Of a stretch of 64,000 bases of DNA, positions 54,017 through 62,200 are shown piece by piece (position 1 is the stretch's first letter; each line of letters opens with the position of its first letter). A program made the position numbers and the translations under genes. The notes below the pieces were generated by a model, which saw only the letters and a list, made by a program, of their open reading frames with translations, made no database searches and was not told the DNA's origin. The stretch is from positions 1,004,291 through 1,068,290 of the forward strand of contig NZ_JH591187.1 of the NCBI RefSeq assembly GCF_000242435.1. Reading direction: 5' to 3'. Origin of the DNA: Dialister succinatiphilus YIT 11850. GTDB taxonomy: Bacteria > Bacillota > Negativicutes > Veillonellales > Dialisteraceae.

Positions 54017-54543
54017 AGATTCACCTGCCTGTCTTCATAAAGGAATCCCGCTTTTCGAAGGGACTCTTCCACCCTGTCCATATCTTCTTTCTCTTTCGTT
54101 TCCACCAGATGGCTGTGGATGCCTCCGCTCATGGACGAAAGAAGGGGCGCATTCTTTGTTTTCATTCTTTCAATGAAAGCCTGAATGTCTCCCCTGTTCC
54201 TGATTTCCAAACCGGCGGTAAGGGTACCGTACACTTCGTGCTCTACGGACACGTTGTGCACCATGCCGCCGGCAGAAATAATCATTTCCAGTTCTTCTGC
54301 CGTATGACGGCGGTCATGGCAGCAGACCAGGGTTTTACGGTATCCCTTTCCTCCCTGTTCGGTCAGGTAGTATCCCCGGGGTGTGGATACCACAGGCAGT
54401 CCCCGAGCCTTCAGAAGGGCCATGTCTCCTACAATGATCTGCCGGCTGACATGCATCTGACGGGCCAGCTCGCTTCCCCGCACTTTCCCCTGCTTTTCCT
54501 TCAGAATATGTGCTATCTTTTCCCGCCGTTCTTCCCCATTCAT
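54013..54543 (-). CDS. niaR: Niacin-responsive transcriptional repressor NiaR
   Basis: 176 residues. An N-terminal winged helix (KVRGSELARQMHVSRQIIVGDMALL in two pieces) is followed by a C-terminal 3H domain, recognised by its three conserved His (HDRRH, GGMVHNVSVEH, GIHSHLVE). NiaR/YrxA proteins bind nicotinic acid and repress NAD synthesis or niacin uptake genes in Firmicutes. No such target gene lies in the window. GAGGTGGTATAG precedes the ATG. Confidence 0.9.
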   Translation of the reverse strand: MNGEERREKIAHILKEKQGKVRGSELARQMHVSRQIIVGDMALLKARGLPVVSTPRGYYLTEQGGKGYRKTLVCCHDRRHTAEELEMIISAGGMVHNVSVEHEVYGTLTAGLEIRNRGDIQAFIERMKTKNAPLLSSMSGGIHSHLVETKEKEDMDRVEESLRKAGFLYEDRQVNL

Positions 54544-54668
54544 CTATACCACCTCTTATGGGTATTGTATCACAAAAGGACTGCCCCGCGGCCTTGGTTC
54601 ATAGCGGACATATTTTTAAACTGGACCGGCCTCTGGACAGCCCGCAGCGGCTGCCCCGATTCCAGCCC

Positions 54669-56015
54669 TCAGCCTTCCGGCTTCCCTGCCAGTTCTTCCA
54701 GTTTCTTTCTGTCCGCTTTCCCTGTAGATGTACGAGGTATGGCGGGCAGCACCATGAAGCGGGAGGGAATTTCCCAGGGTTTCAGATGGCAGGAGAGGCG
54801 CTTTACCAGCTGTTTTCTTTCCATCACCTGTCCCGTGAGGAAGGCAATCAGGGTATCGTCGCCGTTTTTCTGTTTCAGCGCGGTGACTTCCGCGTCTTCC
54901 ACGCCATCCACCATGAGGAGGGTGGAGAGTACTTTCTGTCTTGATACGTGATTTCCCTGTACATGGTACATGTCTTCCCTTCTCCCCAGAAAATGGAGCT
55001 CTCCCTTTTCATCCAGCCGACCCAGGTCGTGGCAGGTATAGGGCATGTAAATCCCTTCGATGCCATAGGGGGTGTCTACAGTAATTTCTCCATTTTCGAT
55101 GGAAACTTTCACATGGGGGAAGGGTTTTCCCACTTTGTCCGGGGAATGAAGGATTTCTTTTCCCTCAGTGAAGGAGATATAGCTCAGCTCAGAGGCGCCG
55201 TAGTATAAAATCACGCTGGCCGCCGGAAACCGTTCTGTGAGCCGCCGGTAAAGGGAAGCAGTCATAAGCTGGGAACCGGTGAGGATGTGGGTCACCGGTT
55301 CCGCCTGTCCCTTTGTTTTGGACAGCAGGGAAAGCTTGGAGGGAATCATGTAGATATGGGTGATTTTCTCCTTTTGAATCCGTTCCATCCATGTTTTCGG
55401 TGTCAGGCGGCTGCTGCCATGCAGAGAGGCACCTTCGGAGAGAAAATCCATGACCATATTCAGATTTCCAGTAAAAGCCAGAGATCCATGAAAAAAGAGA
55501 CGGGACCTGCCATCTACTTTGAAAATCCGGTCCTGCAGGGGAAAGAAATCTGTCCAGCTCTCATCCCTGCGGTAAAGGATTTTCGGAAGGCCTGTGCTGC
55601 CGGAAGTGAGCACCCCGAAGACGCCGGACCGGGGTGCAGTTCTGTCCCAGGTCCGAAGGAAAAGATGTTTCTCCTGTTTCAAAGAAAGGGAAGGCAGCGG
55701 TCTGTCGGAAAGGAAAAGGCCTACCGGCTGTTTTTCCAGCATCACCGACAGCTCTTTTTTCTCCAGATATTCATGGTAAAGGACTGGTACACTGCCGGCA
55801 TAGGAAAGGGCCAGAAAATAGAGAAGCTGTTTCAAAGGCTGGTGCAGGTAGAGCGCTGTGAGCTTCCCTTTCACGCCCAGGGCTGAAAGGGCTTCTTTTT
55901 CTTCTTCTACAAACCGGAGGGCTTCACCCCAGGTCATGGAAAAGCCATCATCCTCATAAAAGGTATCATCCTTTTTTTCTTTCCCCCACCGGAGAAGGTA
56001 TTCATAGCATTTCAT
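54669..56015 (-). CDS. AMP-forming acyl-CoA ligase in the biotin-controlled operon (YhfT-like)
   Basis: About 448 residues, ANL superfamily. The P-loop GVLTSGSTGLPKILYRRD (A3 motif), YYGASELSYISF (A5), HDLGRLDEKGELHFLGRRED (A7-A8) and the C-terminal Lys in RTSTGKADRKKL (A10) are all present, so it should be active. The start at 56015 follows GGAGGTGAAGCT and overlaps the thiolase stop by 4 bp. B. subtilis has a BirA-regulated yhfU-yhfT-yhfS set with BioY, a ligase and a thiolase, which this operon mirrors. The acyl substrate is unknown. Confidence 0.85.
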   Translation of the reverse strand: MKCYEYLLRWGKEKKDDTFYEDDGFSMTWGEALRFVEEEKEALSALGVKGKLTALYLHQPLKQLLYFLALSYAGSVPVLYHEYLEKKELSVMLEKQPVGLFLSDRPLPSLSLKQEKHLFLRTWDRTAPRSGVFGVLTSGSTGLPKILYRRDESWTDFFPLQDRIFKVDGRSRLFFHGSLAFTGNLNMVMDFLSEGASLHGSSRLTPKTWMERIQKEKITHIYMIPSKLSLLSKTKGQAEPVTHILTGSQLMTASLYRRLTERFPAASVILYYGASELSYISFTEGKEILHSPDKVGKPFPHVKVSIENGEITVDTPYGIEGIYMPYTCHDLGRLDEKGELHFLGRREDMYHVQGNHVSRQKVLSTLLMVDGVEDAEVTALKQKNGDDTLIAFLTGQVMERKQLVKRLSCHLKPWEIPSRFMVLPAIPRTSTGKADRKKLEELAGKPEG

Positions 56016-57220
56016 AGCTTCACCTCCAGAGGGATGGAAAAGGCGGTGTGTCTTTCCCTTTCTTCTGTCCATTCCCTTTCATCCACGTGATGAATGAGGA
56101 CCGCTTCTCCCACACCACCGGCGGCTGGAATGGCGGCCACTCCCAGATTTCCATCTTCCCTTTCCAGAATTTTCATAAGGTGTATCATGATTTCCGCGCC
56201 GCTGGCTCCATAGGGATGCCCGTAGGCCAGGGCGCCGCCCCAGCGGTTCAGCCGGTCTGCCACGTCTCTGTGCTTTTTCCGAAAGTCGGCACTGATCACT
56301 GCAAAGGCTTCATTATACTCAAAAGCATCCAGATCACTGTAAAAAAGGCCTTTGTCTCTAAGGAGTAAGGAAACTGCCAGGTCTGCTGACAGCGGCGGCA
56401 CTGCAGGATCTGCGCCGATCATGGAAAAGCCTTTGATTTCAGCCGACGGCACCAGGTCCCTTTCCCGGAGCCATCTTTCCGATGCCAGCATCACAAAGGC
56501 AGCCCCATCATTGATGGTACAGGTATTGGCAGCGGTAAGGATGCCTTCGGGAAAATCAGTGACCCTGGGAGCTCTTGCCAGCAGTTTTTCAGACATTCTT
56601 TTCCGAAGAGCCTCGTCCCGGCTGCTGCCAAAAAGGGGGAGAATCACATCCTTCAGCCATCCTTCTTCGGCCGCCTTTTTCGCTCTTTCCTGGCTCAGAA
56701 GGGCTGCCTCGTCTGCTTCCTCTCTAGTAATACCGGCTGCTTTTGCCGCCCTTTCCGCTCCAAGAAGCATGGCGTCATCACCAAATTCGCCGGGCCGGAA
56801 CTGGGCCGCCGTGAACACAGGATTTCTAAGGCTGCTTCTTTCATCATTGTCTGCGTATCGCCTCTGGGGCTGAAGGGATGCACTTTCTGCACCGCCTGCC
56901 AGCACCACATCCCACTCCCCTGCCATAATGGAAAGGGCCGCCATGTGGATGGCCGCCAGACCGGAAGCGCACTGCAGGTCAATCGTAAAAGCCGCCGCCC
57001 TTTCAGGAAGACCGCCTTCCAGAAGAAGAAGGCGCCCTATATTTCCGCCAGGCCCCACAGCGTTGCCGCAGATGAGGGCATCGGGCCCCTGAATGCCGTA
57101 CCTCTGGCAGAGGGTACTGGCCACCCTGCCGCCCAGCACTTCCGGTCTGATATGTTTGAAAATGCCGTTCCGGATGCCGATATGGCTCCGAAGACCGCCT
57201 GCAAGAAATACCCGGTTCAT
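56012..57220 (-). CDS. Thiolase-family protein lacking the second catalytic Cys (YhfS-like)
   Basis: 402 residues. The acyl-accepting Cys is present in DLQCASGLAA (Cys84) and the GHP motif His in YGHPYGASGAE (His335). The usual C-terminal CxGGGxG motif, whose Cys acts as base, is replaced by PAAGGVG, with Pro at about residue 365. This argues against a normal biosynthetic thiolase reaction; thioester hydrolysis, transfer or a scaffold role are alternatives. Its start overlaps the MaoC-like stop and its stop overlaps the ligase start, each by 4 bp. Confidence 0.85.
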   Translation of the reverse strand: MNRVFLAGGLRSHIGIRNGIFKHIRPEVLGGRVASTLCQRYGIQGPDALICGNAVGPGGNIGRLLLLEGGLPERAAAFTIDLQCASGLAAIHMAALSIMAGEWDVVLAGGAESASLQPQRRYADNDERSSLRNPVFTAAQFRPGEFGDDAMLLGAERAAKAAGITREEADEAALLSQERAKKAAEEGWLKDVILPLFGSSRDEALRKRMSEKLLARAPRVTDFPEGILTAANTCTINDGAAFVMLASERWLRERDLVPSAEIKGFSMIGADPAVPPLSADLAVSLLLRDKGLFYSDLDAFEYNEAFAVISADFRKKHRDVADRLNRWGGALAYGHPYGASGAEIMIHLMKILEREDGNLGVAAIPAAGGVGEAVLIHHVDEREWTEERERHTAFSIPLEVKL

Positions 57221-57711
57221 TCAATCACCGCCTCAAAACATAATACCCGGGAAAATCCATAAATGGTTTTTCCTTCTTTTTTCAAATACACCGCTTCACC
57301 AGCATACAAGGGATGGTGGAAGCGGATATGGAAGGTTTTAAAATTTTTCTTTTCTGCCAGGGCAAGGGCGATCTGGAATCCGCTCACCACAGGGCGCAGG
57401 GTCTGATGGATTTCATTGTGGTCCCCCAGGGAAAGGCTGAAGGAACGCACCTCTTCTGCAGAAAACCGGCACCACAGGGATCCCTGGCCGTTCCTTTCCT
57501 TCCCCGCTTTTTCGGAAGGAGGAAAGAGCAGGATGGACATGTCTGCTGTGCCCTTCGTCACCCTGACCCTGACAATCCGCCTTCCGCTGCAGCTGACTTT
57601 ACAGAGCCCATGGGTATCCCCTTCTCCTCTACTGTAGCGGAGTACTCCCATCACCATGCCCTGCCACTCCTCTTTCCAGGCAATGCAGAGCGCCTTCATC
57701 AGTTCTTCCAT
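57217..57711 (-). CDS. MaoC/hotdog-like protein of the biotin-controlled operon
   Basis: About 164 residues. The C-terminal half resembles a MaoC-type hotdog: FSLSLGDHNEIH (residues about 91-102) holds the hydratase Asp-x4-His pair, followed by VVSGFQIALALAE and FHIRFHHPLYAGEAVYL. The N-terminal half lacks a recognised motif. It may hydrate an enoyl thioester or bind acyl-CoA or acyl-ACP. The start at 57711 follows AAAGGAGAATTC; a reading from 57756 runs into the terminator hairpin. Confidence 0.75.
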   Translation of the reverse strand: MEELMKALCIAWKEEWQGMVMGVLRYSRGEGDTHGLCKVSCSGRRIVRVRVTKGTADMSILLFPPSEKAGKERNGQGSLWCRFSAEEVRSFSLSLGDHNEIHQTLRPVVSGFQIALALAEKKNFKTFHIRFHHPLYAGEAVYLKKEGKTIYGFSRVLCFEAVIE

Positions 57712-57725
57712 GAATTCTCCTTTAT

Positions 57726-57756
57726 AAAAATGGCGGAAGGCAATGCCCTCCGCCAT
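57726..57756 (-). terminator. Terminator or attenuator between bioY and the MaoC-like gene
   Basis: The stem ATGGCGGAGGGC / GCCTTCCGCCAT with an ATT loop is followed by TTTTATA. The next gene's ribosome site comes immediately after, so it probably lowers but does not abolish read-through from bioY. Confidence 0.8.
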
Positions 57757-57784
57757 GAAATTTCTAAAACTAAAGAAGCAGGGA

Positions 57785-58321
57785 TTAAAGTTCTCCTACC
57801 AGTCTTCTTCTGTACTTGCTGACCAGGAAAGAAGCAAGCAGTATTTTGGCAAAATCACCGGGAAGGAAGGGGAACATGCACATCACCATGGATGCCCAGA
57901 TGCCCGTGCCCGTGAGGAACATGAACCAGGCAAGACCCATGATATAGCACACCGCCGTACCTGCAATGGTGGCAGCCATCATGTTTTTAAAGGAATAGCC
58001 CAGCTTTTCGGAAACCAGGCCCACCACAAATGCCATGGGCGCAAAGCCGATGATAAATCCGCCGGAAGGGCCTGCAATCACAGAAAAACCGGCGCGCATC
58101 ATGGAAAATACGGGCACCCCTGCCATACCAAGAAGCAGATAAATCACAATAGCCAGAAGACCATACCTCTTTCCAAGGAATCCGCCGGCCATGAGTACCG
58201 CAAAGGTACCAAGGGTAATGGGCACCGGCTGGATAGGAATGGTAATCTGGGAACACACCGCAGTGACTGCAGCAAATAATGCACATAAAACCTGCATACG
58301 GATAGAACGATTCTGATTCAT
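57785..58321 (-). CDS. bioY: Biotin transporter substrate-binding subunit BioY
   Basis: S component of an ECF-type biotin importer. 178 residues with about six membrane segments. The family blocks ITIPIQPVPITLGTFAVLMAG (split over the first helix), GSSGG-like AGPSGGFIIGF and GLAWF are present. AGGAGGTCATT precedes the ATG. It is controlled by a BirA box that overlaps the promoter. The ATPase and EcfT partners are not in the window. Confidence 0.95.
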   Translation of the reverse strand: MNQNRSIRMQVLCALFAAVTAVCSQITIPIQPVPITLGTFAVLMAGGFLGKRYGLLAIVIYLLLGMAGVPVFSMMRAGFSVIAGPSGGFIIGFAPMAFVVGLVSEKLGYSFKNMMAATIAGTAVCYIMGLAWFMFLTGTGIWASMVMCMFPFLPGDFAKILLASFLVSKYRRRLVGEL

Positions 58322-58344
58322 AATGACCTCCTGTTGATGGATTC

Positions 58345-58397
58345 ATTATAAAATCATGGAGAAAATTTGTCAACTGTCATCATATAGTAGTTTACAA
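58345..58397 (-). promoter_or_regulatory. bioY promoter with overlapping BirA operator
   Basis: The minus strand shows TTGACA (58368-58373), a 17-bp spacer and TATAAT (58345-58350). A BirA-type operator TTGTAAAC-N15-GTTGACAA spans 58367-58397, and its right half contains the -35 box. Biotin-loaded BirA would therefore block transcription of bioY and the downstream MaoC-thiolase-ligase genes. Confidence 0.85.
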
Positions 58398-58457
58398 ATG
58401 ATAACGATTGACCAACCTGGATCAGAAAGTTTTCGGAGAAACCGGCTGTCCTTCTCC

Positions 58458-59756
58458 TTACCCTTCATAGAGCACCGGTATCCAGTATGCTTCATTTCCT
58501 GCAATTTTTTCTTCGCTGAACCGGGCATAAATGGCCGATGGCCTGTCTCCCAGCATGAAGCAGGACAGCGTGACATATCCTTCCAGTATGCCCACGTCCG
58601 TTTTGGTCACGATTTTCTGCTGCGGTATGTACTGCTGCACCAGGGATGATTCGCTGTCGCGGCATACCACGTCCTCCGGATCTTCCACTTCTTTCCGATA
58701 CAGGGTCTCCCCTTTTTCGTTAATAATATCAATACCCCGTCCTTCTCTGCCCCAGATGGGTTTCCTGATCCACTGGGAGGGACTTTTTTCGTCTGGCCGG
58801 AAATCCCGCTGAAAAAAGCAGGGCGGAATATAGGTCCTGATGATTTCCCGTTCTTTTTCCGAGAAAAAGGCATGGTCTTCCATGAGGGCATAGAGCAGGG
58901 CCTGGAAGCCTTTGGACTGCATGATAATGGACTCCGGCGGATTCATCATATGGAAGCGGCCGGCCCCATAGCCTTCCATCATCAGTTCTCCCAGGGATGA
59001 ACCGTCCTGATCCGCCTTTTCCTCAATCAGGATTTCCATGGGATGCATGCGGTAGAGGAAGGATACGGTCCTTCCGTCGGGCAGGGCCAGGCTGCCGTCT
59101 TCCATAACCGCCAGATTGTAGAAGGATTCAAAGAGGATATATCTCCGCACGTCATCGGGCACTGCTTCCTTCATGGCGTTCATGAGAAACCGGGTGGTCC
59201 CCATATCTTCGATATAGTCATGGAAGCAGGAGAAAAGAATGGGATGTTCCTCCAGCTGCCGGCTGCTCATATGTCCACAGCACCTTAGATAGACATCCAG
59301 AAGGAAACTGCGAAGGCCGTTCATTTCAAAGGCATTGGGATTTTCTTTTCCGAAATACCGGGCTGCCACGCCATTGGCATAGTAGGCTTCGATTTCCGCG
59401 CAGGGCGTATCTGCATTGATTTCAACCATGTGGATGGCTCCGGTCTTTTCATCAATCACGTAGTCAAACCGGGATATCCAGGTGGGCAGGTCTTTCATGG
59501 CATTGCCGCCATGGAGATATTTCCGGAGTTTTTCTGGAATTTCCATGTCATCCATGAAAGAATCGCTGCACTCCATGGCCCGCCGTACCGCTTTGGCAAA
59601 AATGCCATACAGCGCCCCGCTGACCTGCCGTACTTCTTCTATCTGCTTTCTCGTCACAATGAGGGGCAGATGGGTGGGATAGCGGAAGGGATAACCGGGA
59701 TATTCCACATAGGGAAATATATTCCTGTCCAGATCGTCCATAAAAGTCTTTTCCAT
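58458..59756 (-). CDS. ATP-grasp glutathionylspermidine synthase-like protein (YgiC/YjfC-like)
   Basis: 432 residues that match the C-terminal synthetase domain of glutathionylspermidine synthase. Blocks seen are FDYVIDEKTGAIHMVEINADTPCA in two pieces, with the Mg-binding EIN, then RKPIWGREGRGI near the ATP site and LVQQYIPQQKI. It lacks the amidase domain. E. coli YgiC and YjfC are similar stand-alone proteins of unknown substrate. Its start overlaps by 1 bp the stop of a lipoprotein gene of YgiB type. Confidence 0.85.
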   Translation of the reverse strand: MEKTFMDDLDRNIFPYVEYPGYPFRYPTHLPLIVTRKQIEEVRQVSGALYGIFAKAVRRAMECSDSFMDDMEIPEKLRKYLHGGNAMKDLPTWISRFDYVIDEKTGAIHMVEINADTPCAEIEAYYANGVAARYFGKENPNAFEMNGLRSFLLDVYLRCCGHMSSRQLEEHPILFSCFHDYIEDMGTTRFLMNAMKEAVPDDVRRYILFESFYNLAVMEDGSLALPDGRTVSFLYRMHPMEILIEEKADQDGSSLGELMMEGYGAGRFHMMNPPESIIMQSKGFQALLYALMEDHAFFSEKEREIIRTYIPPCFFQRDFRPDEKSPSQWIRKPIWGREGRGIDIINEKGETLYRKEVEDPEDVVCRDSESSLVQQYIPQQKIVTKTDVGILEGYVTLSCFMLGDRPSAIYARFSEEKIAGNEAYWIPVLYEG

Positions 59757-60271
59757 CAGGACGCACCTCCCCTCACACCGGCACCGCCAAATCCGGTCTT
59801 CCCGCCGGATGGGGCCTTCACTGTGGAATTTCCGGAAGATTTGCCGGATTCATAGGAGGCATTTTTATTTCCAGCAGAGGCACCGCCGGTATTCTGCTGC
59901 TTCTGCTCCGTGTAGGCAGGCCGGTCATTCAGCACGCTGCCTGTATTCCTGTCATAGTGTCCGGAATATCCCGGCAGTCCATGAAACATGAAATAGCTCA
60001 TCATGAGAAGGGGCAGCAGACTGGAAGCACCGGACACGTACTGCAGATTGTCATTTTCATCACGGCGGAAGGTCACTTCCTCCCCATTATCATACCGGGC
60101 CGTTTCCGTACCGTCCTCATTCTTCACCAGGTGGTAGGTCCGGCCGTTCTCATCCTTCAGCTCATCCCCCTGGGCCTTCTGCTCCTGCCCGCAGCCCGCC
60201 ATCATCACCGCCGCGCCGCCGGCCGCCATAAAAGCAGCCAGAATGGCTGCTGTCTTTGCACTTCTATACAT
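59756..60271 (-). CDS. YgiB/DUF1190-like lipoprotein
   Basis: About 171 residues. The signal peptide ends at lipobox MAGC (Cys27). Middle region DENGRTYHLVKNEDGTETARYDNGEEVTF is polar (seen in pieces) and is followed by a hydrophobic LLPLLMMSYFMFHGLPGY stretch. The C-terminus is Gly/Ser-rich and ends in GFGGAGVRGG, like YgiB and YjfM. The start at 60271 follows AAAGGAGACACAC. Coupling with the YgiC-like gene repeats the ygiBC and yjfMC pairing of enterobacteria, which suggests joint action at the envelope. Confidence 0.75.
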   Translation of the reverse strand: MYRSAKTAAILAAFMAAGGAAVMMAGCGQEQKAQGDELKDENGRTYHLVKNEDGTETARYDNGEEVTFRRDENDNLQYVSGASSLLPLLMMSYFMFHGLPGYSGHYDRNTGSVLNDRPAYTEQKQQNTGGASAGNKNASYESGKSSGNSTVKAPSGGKTGFGGAGVRGGAS

Positions 60272-60387
60272 GTGTGTCTCCTTTATTTCTATTTGATGAA
60301 ATATGATTTGTTCTTTAAGTATCATACCATATAAAGGGCTCTCCGGTTTCCTGTTTTTTATTTCCACTCTTGCCATCCAATACAAAA

Positions 60388-60760
60388 GGGGCTGTGAAAA
60401 AATGATTTACATTTTTCACAGCCCCTTTTGTATACATAAATTTTCACGGTAATTGGCCCAATGACAGTCTGCTTCCTGCCTCTACGTCATTTCGAGCGAT
60501 GCTGCATGTAGTTATGGATAATAATGCCTTTGGTTCTATTGAGGCTCTGAGCCCCGAAATCTCACGCCGCAATGAGGTTTATACTATCGTGGAATGAGAT
60601 TTCTCCACTCTGTGGAGGTCCTGCATAGGACCCCCAAGTCAGCCGAAGTTGGCCTCTAGCCTGCCCAATAAGAGGCTTTCCTATTGTCGGCTGACTGACC
60701 GTCGAAATGACAGTGAGGTGGAGTGGCAGCGGTGTCATTTCTGTATTTTTTCACAGCCCC
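60388..60760. mobile_element. MITE-like nested palindromic element with 16-bp terminal inverted repeats
   Basis: Perfect 16-bp ends GGGGCTGTGAAAAAAT (60388-60403) and its complement (60745-60760). Inside are a mate of the left end (60411-60425) that makes a hairpin, a CGTCATTTCGA / TCGAAATGACA pair (60485-60712) and an inserted segment bounded by AGTCAGCCGA / TCGGCTGACT (60637-60696). There is no coding capacity. The 60485-60712 part is homologous to 52175-52324, which lacks the innermost insert. Confidence 0.75.
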
Positions 60761-60784
60761 CTTCCTCATTAATAAAACATGGAT

Positions 60785-62149
60785 TTACAACATTCCAAGA
60801 AGGTCATTGAGCCCTTCTGTCATGGTAGGATGGGTGTAAATGCTGTCGCGAAGGACAGAATATGGAATCTTCCGGTCCATTGCCAGTCTCACCAGGTTAA
60901 TCATTTCATAGGATTCCAGGCAGAAGAAATGGGCTCCCAGAATGAGACCGCTCTCCTCATCCACAATGACTTTAAGAAGGCCTGATGGATTTTTCAGTAC
61001 ATGGGCCTTGGGAATCGCTGCCGCCGGCATGGAGGCAGTCAGGACTTTCCAGCCCGATGCCCGGGCTTCCTCTTCCGTCATCCCCACTCTGGCCAGCGGC
61101 GGATCCAGAAAGAGGGCGTAGGGAACGGGGCCGCGGTTTTCTGTCGTTCTCTTCAAGTCCCCGTTGAAATTGCTCTTCAGGATGCGGAAATCATCCAGGG
61201 AAATATAGGTAAACTGCATGCCTCCCGTCACATCTCCGGCTGCCATGATGTGAGGTTTGGATGTATGAAGGGAGCTGTCTACTTTCACTGCTCCTCGAGG
61301 CGTCATTTCCACTCCTGCTTTTTCCAGGGCAAGAGAAGATACATTAGGCTGCCGTCCCGTAGCTGCCAGCAGGACATCAGCGTGAAGGATTTCTTCTCCG
61401 TTCTTTGTCTTTACATGAATCAAGGCCTCTTCTTTCTCATCTTCCACCCGAAGAACGTCTGCTTCTTCCAGAATGCGAATGCCCTGTTTTTCCAGATGTT
61501 CTTTCACCGCCGCTGCCATTTCCCTGTCTTCCTTCGGAAGGAAAACAGAGCCCTTCTGGATGACGGTCACCTGGGCACCGAAATTGTTATAATAGGACGC
61601 AAATTCCAAACCGATATAGCCGGCTCCTAGAATCACCAGATGACGGGGCAGCTTTTTCTCATCCATCAGGGTCTCGCTGGTGTAAACAAAGGCGCTCCGG
61701 TCAAGCCCTTCCACCTTCGGCATGACAGGCGCTGCGCCTGTATTGATGACAATATGCTCTGCCCGGATGATTTCTTCTTTTTCATCAGAGGAAATCAGGA
61801 TTTCATGGTCATTCACAAAGGACGCCGTGCCGTCATATACAGTCACTCCTGCCTGTACCAGCTTATCATAATTTTTCCCGCGAAGCATGGCGGTGAGACG
61901 ATTCTTCTCCTCCACCGCTTCTGCATACCGCTTTTCTTTTTCTTCCCAAGAACCGTCCCGTCCATGAGACAGGCGGGCACTGTATTCCAGAGATTTACTG
62001 GGTATGCAGGCTACATTGATGCAGGTGCCGCCATACCGTTCTTTTGATTTTTCAATGAGCGCCGTTTTGATGCCCTGGGATGCCAGAAAAGAAGCAAATG
62101 TTTTTCCGGCCTTGCCAAATCCGATAATTACGTATTCATAGACTGTCAT
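60785..62149 (-). CDS. FAD-dependent pyridine nucleotide-disulfide oxidoreductase (RclA/mercuric-reductase-like)
   Basis: About 454 residues. The FAD-binding YEYVIIGFGKAGKTFA, the redox disulfide GGTCINVACIPSKS, the NAD(P) fold VILGAGYIGLEFASYYN and the C-terminal dimer block YTHPTMTEGLNDLL are in order. The group includes dihydrolipoamide dehydrogenase, mercuric reductase and RclA, which protects against hypochlorous acid or copper stress. No E2 or mer genes are nearby, so an RclA-like stress role is favoured. The start at 62149 follows GAGGAAACCT; 62200 is unsupported. Confidence 0.87.
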   Translation of the reverse strand: MTVYEYVIIGFGKAGKTFASFLASQGIKTALIEKSKERYGGTCINVACIPSKSLEYSARLSHGRDGSWEEKEKRYAEAVEEKNRLTAMLRGKNYDKLVQAGVTVYDGTASFVNDHEILISSDEKEEIIRAEHIVINTGAAPVMPKVEGLDRSAFVYTSETLMDEKKLPRHLVILGAGYIGLEFASYYNNFGAQVTVIQKGSVFLPKEDREMAAAVKEHLEKQGIRILEEADVLRVEDEKEEALIHVKTKNGEEILHADVLLAATGRQPNVSSLALEKAGVEMTPRGAVKVDSSLHTSKPHIMAAGDVTGGMQFTYISLDDFRILKSNFNGDLKRTTENRGPVPYALFLDPPLARVGMTEEEARASGWKVLTASMPAAAIPKAHVLKNPSGLLKVIVDEESGLILGAHFFCLESYEMINLVRLAMDRKIPYSVLRDSIYTHPTMTEGLNDLLGML

Positions 62150-62200
62150 AGGTTTCCTCATTTCTTTTAAATAGGTAAATCTAAAATTATATATATACAT

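Noticed and set aside
60388-60425. Simple terminator only
   Set aside because: It can work as one, but the same 16-bp arm recurs at 60745-60760 and encloses a repeat-containing unit, so a terminator alone does not explain it.
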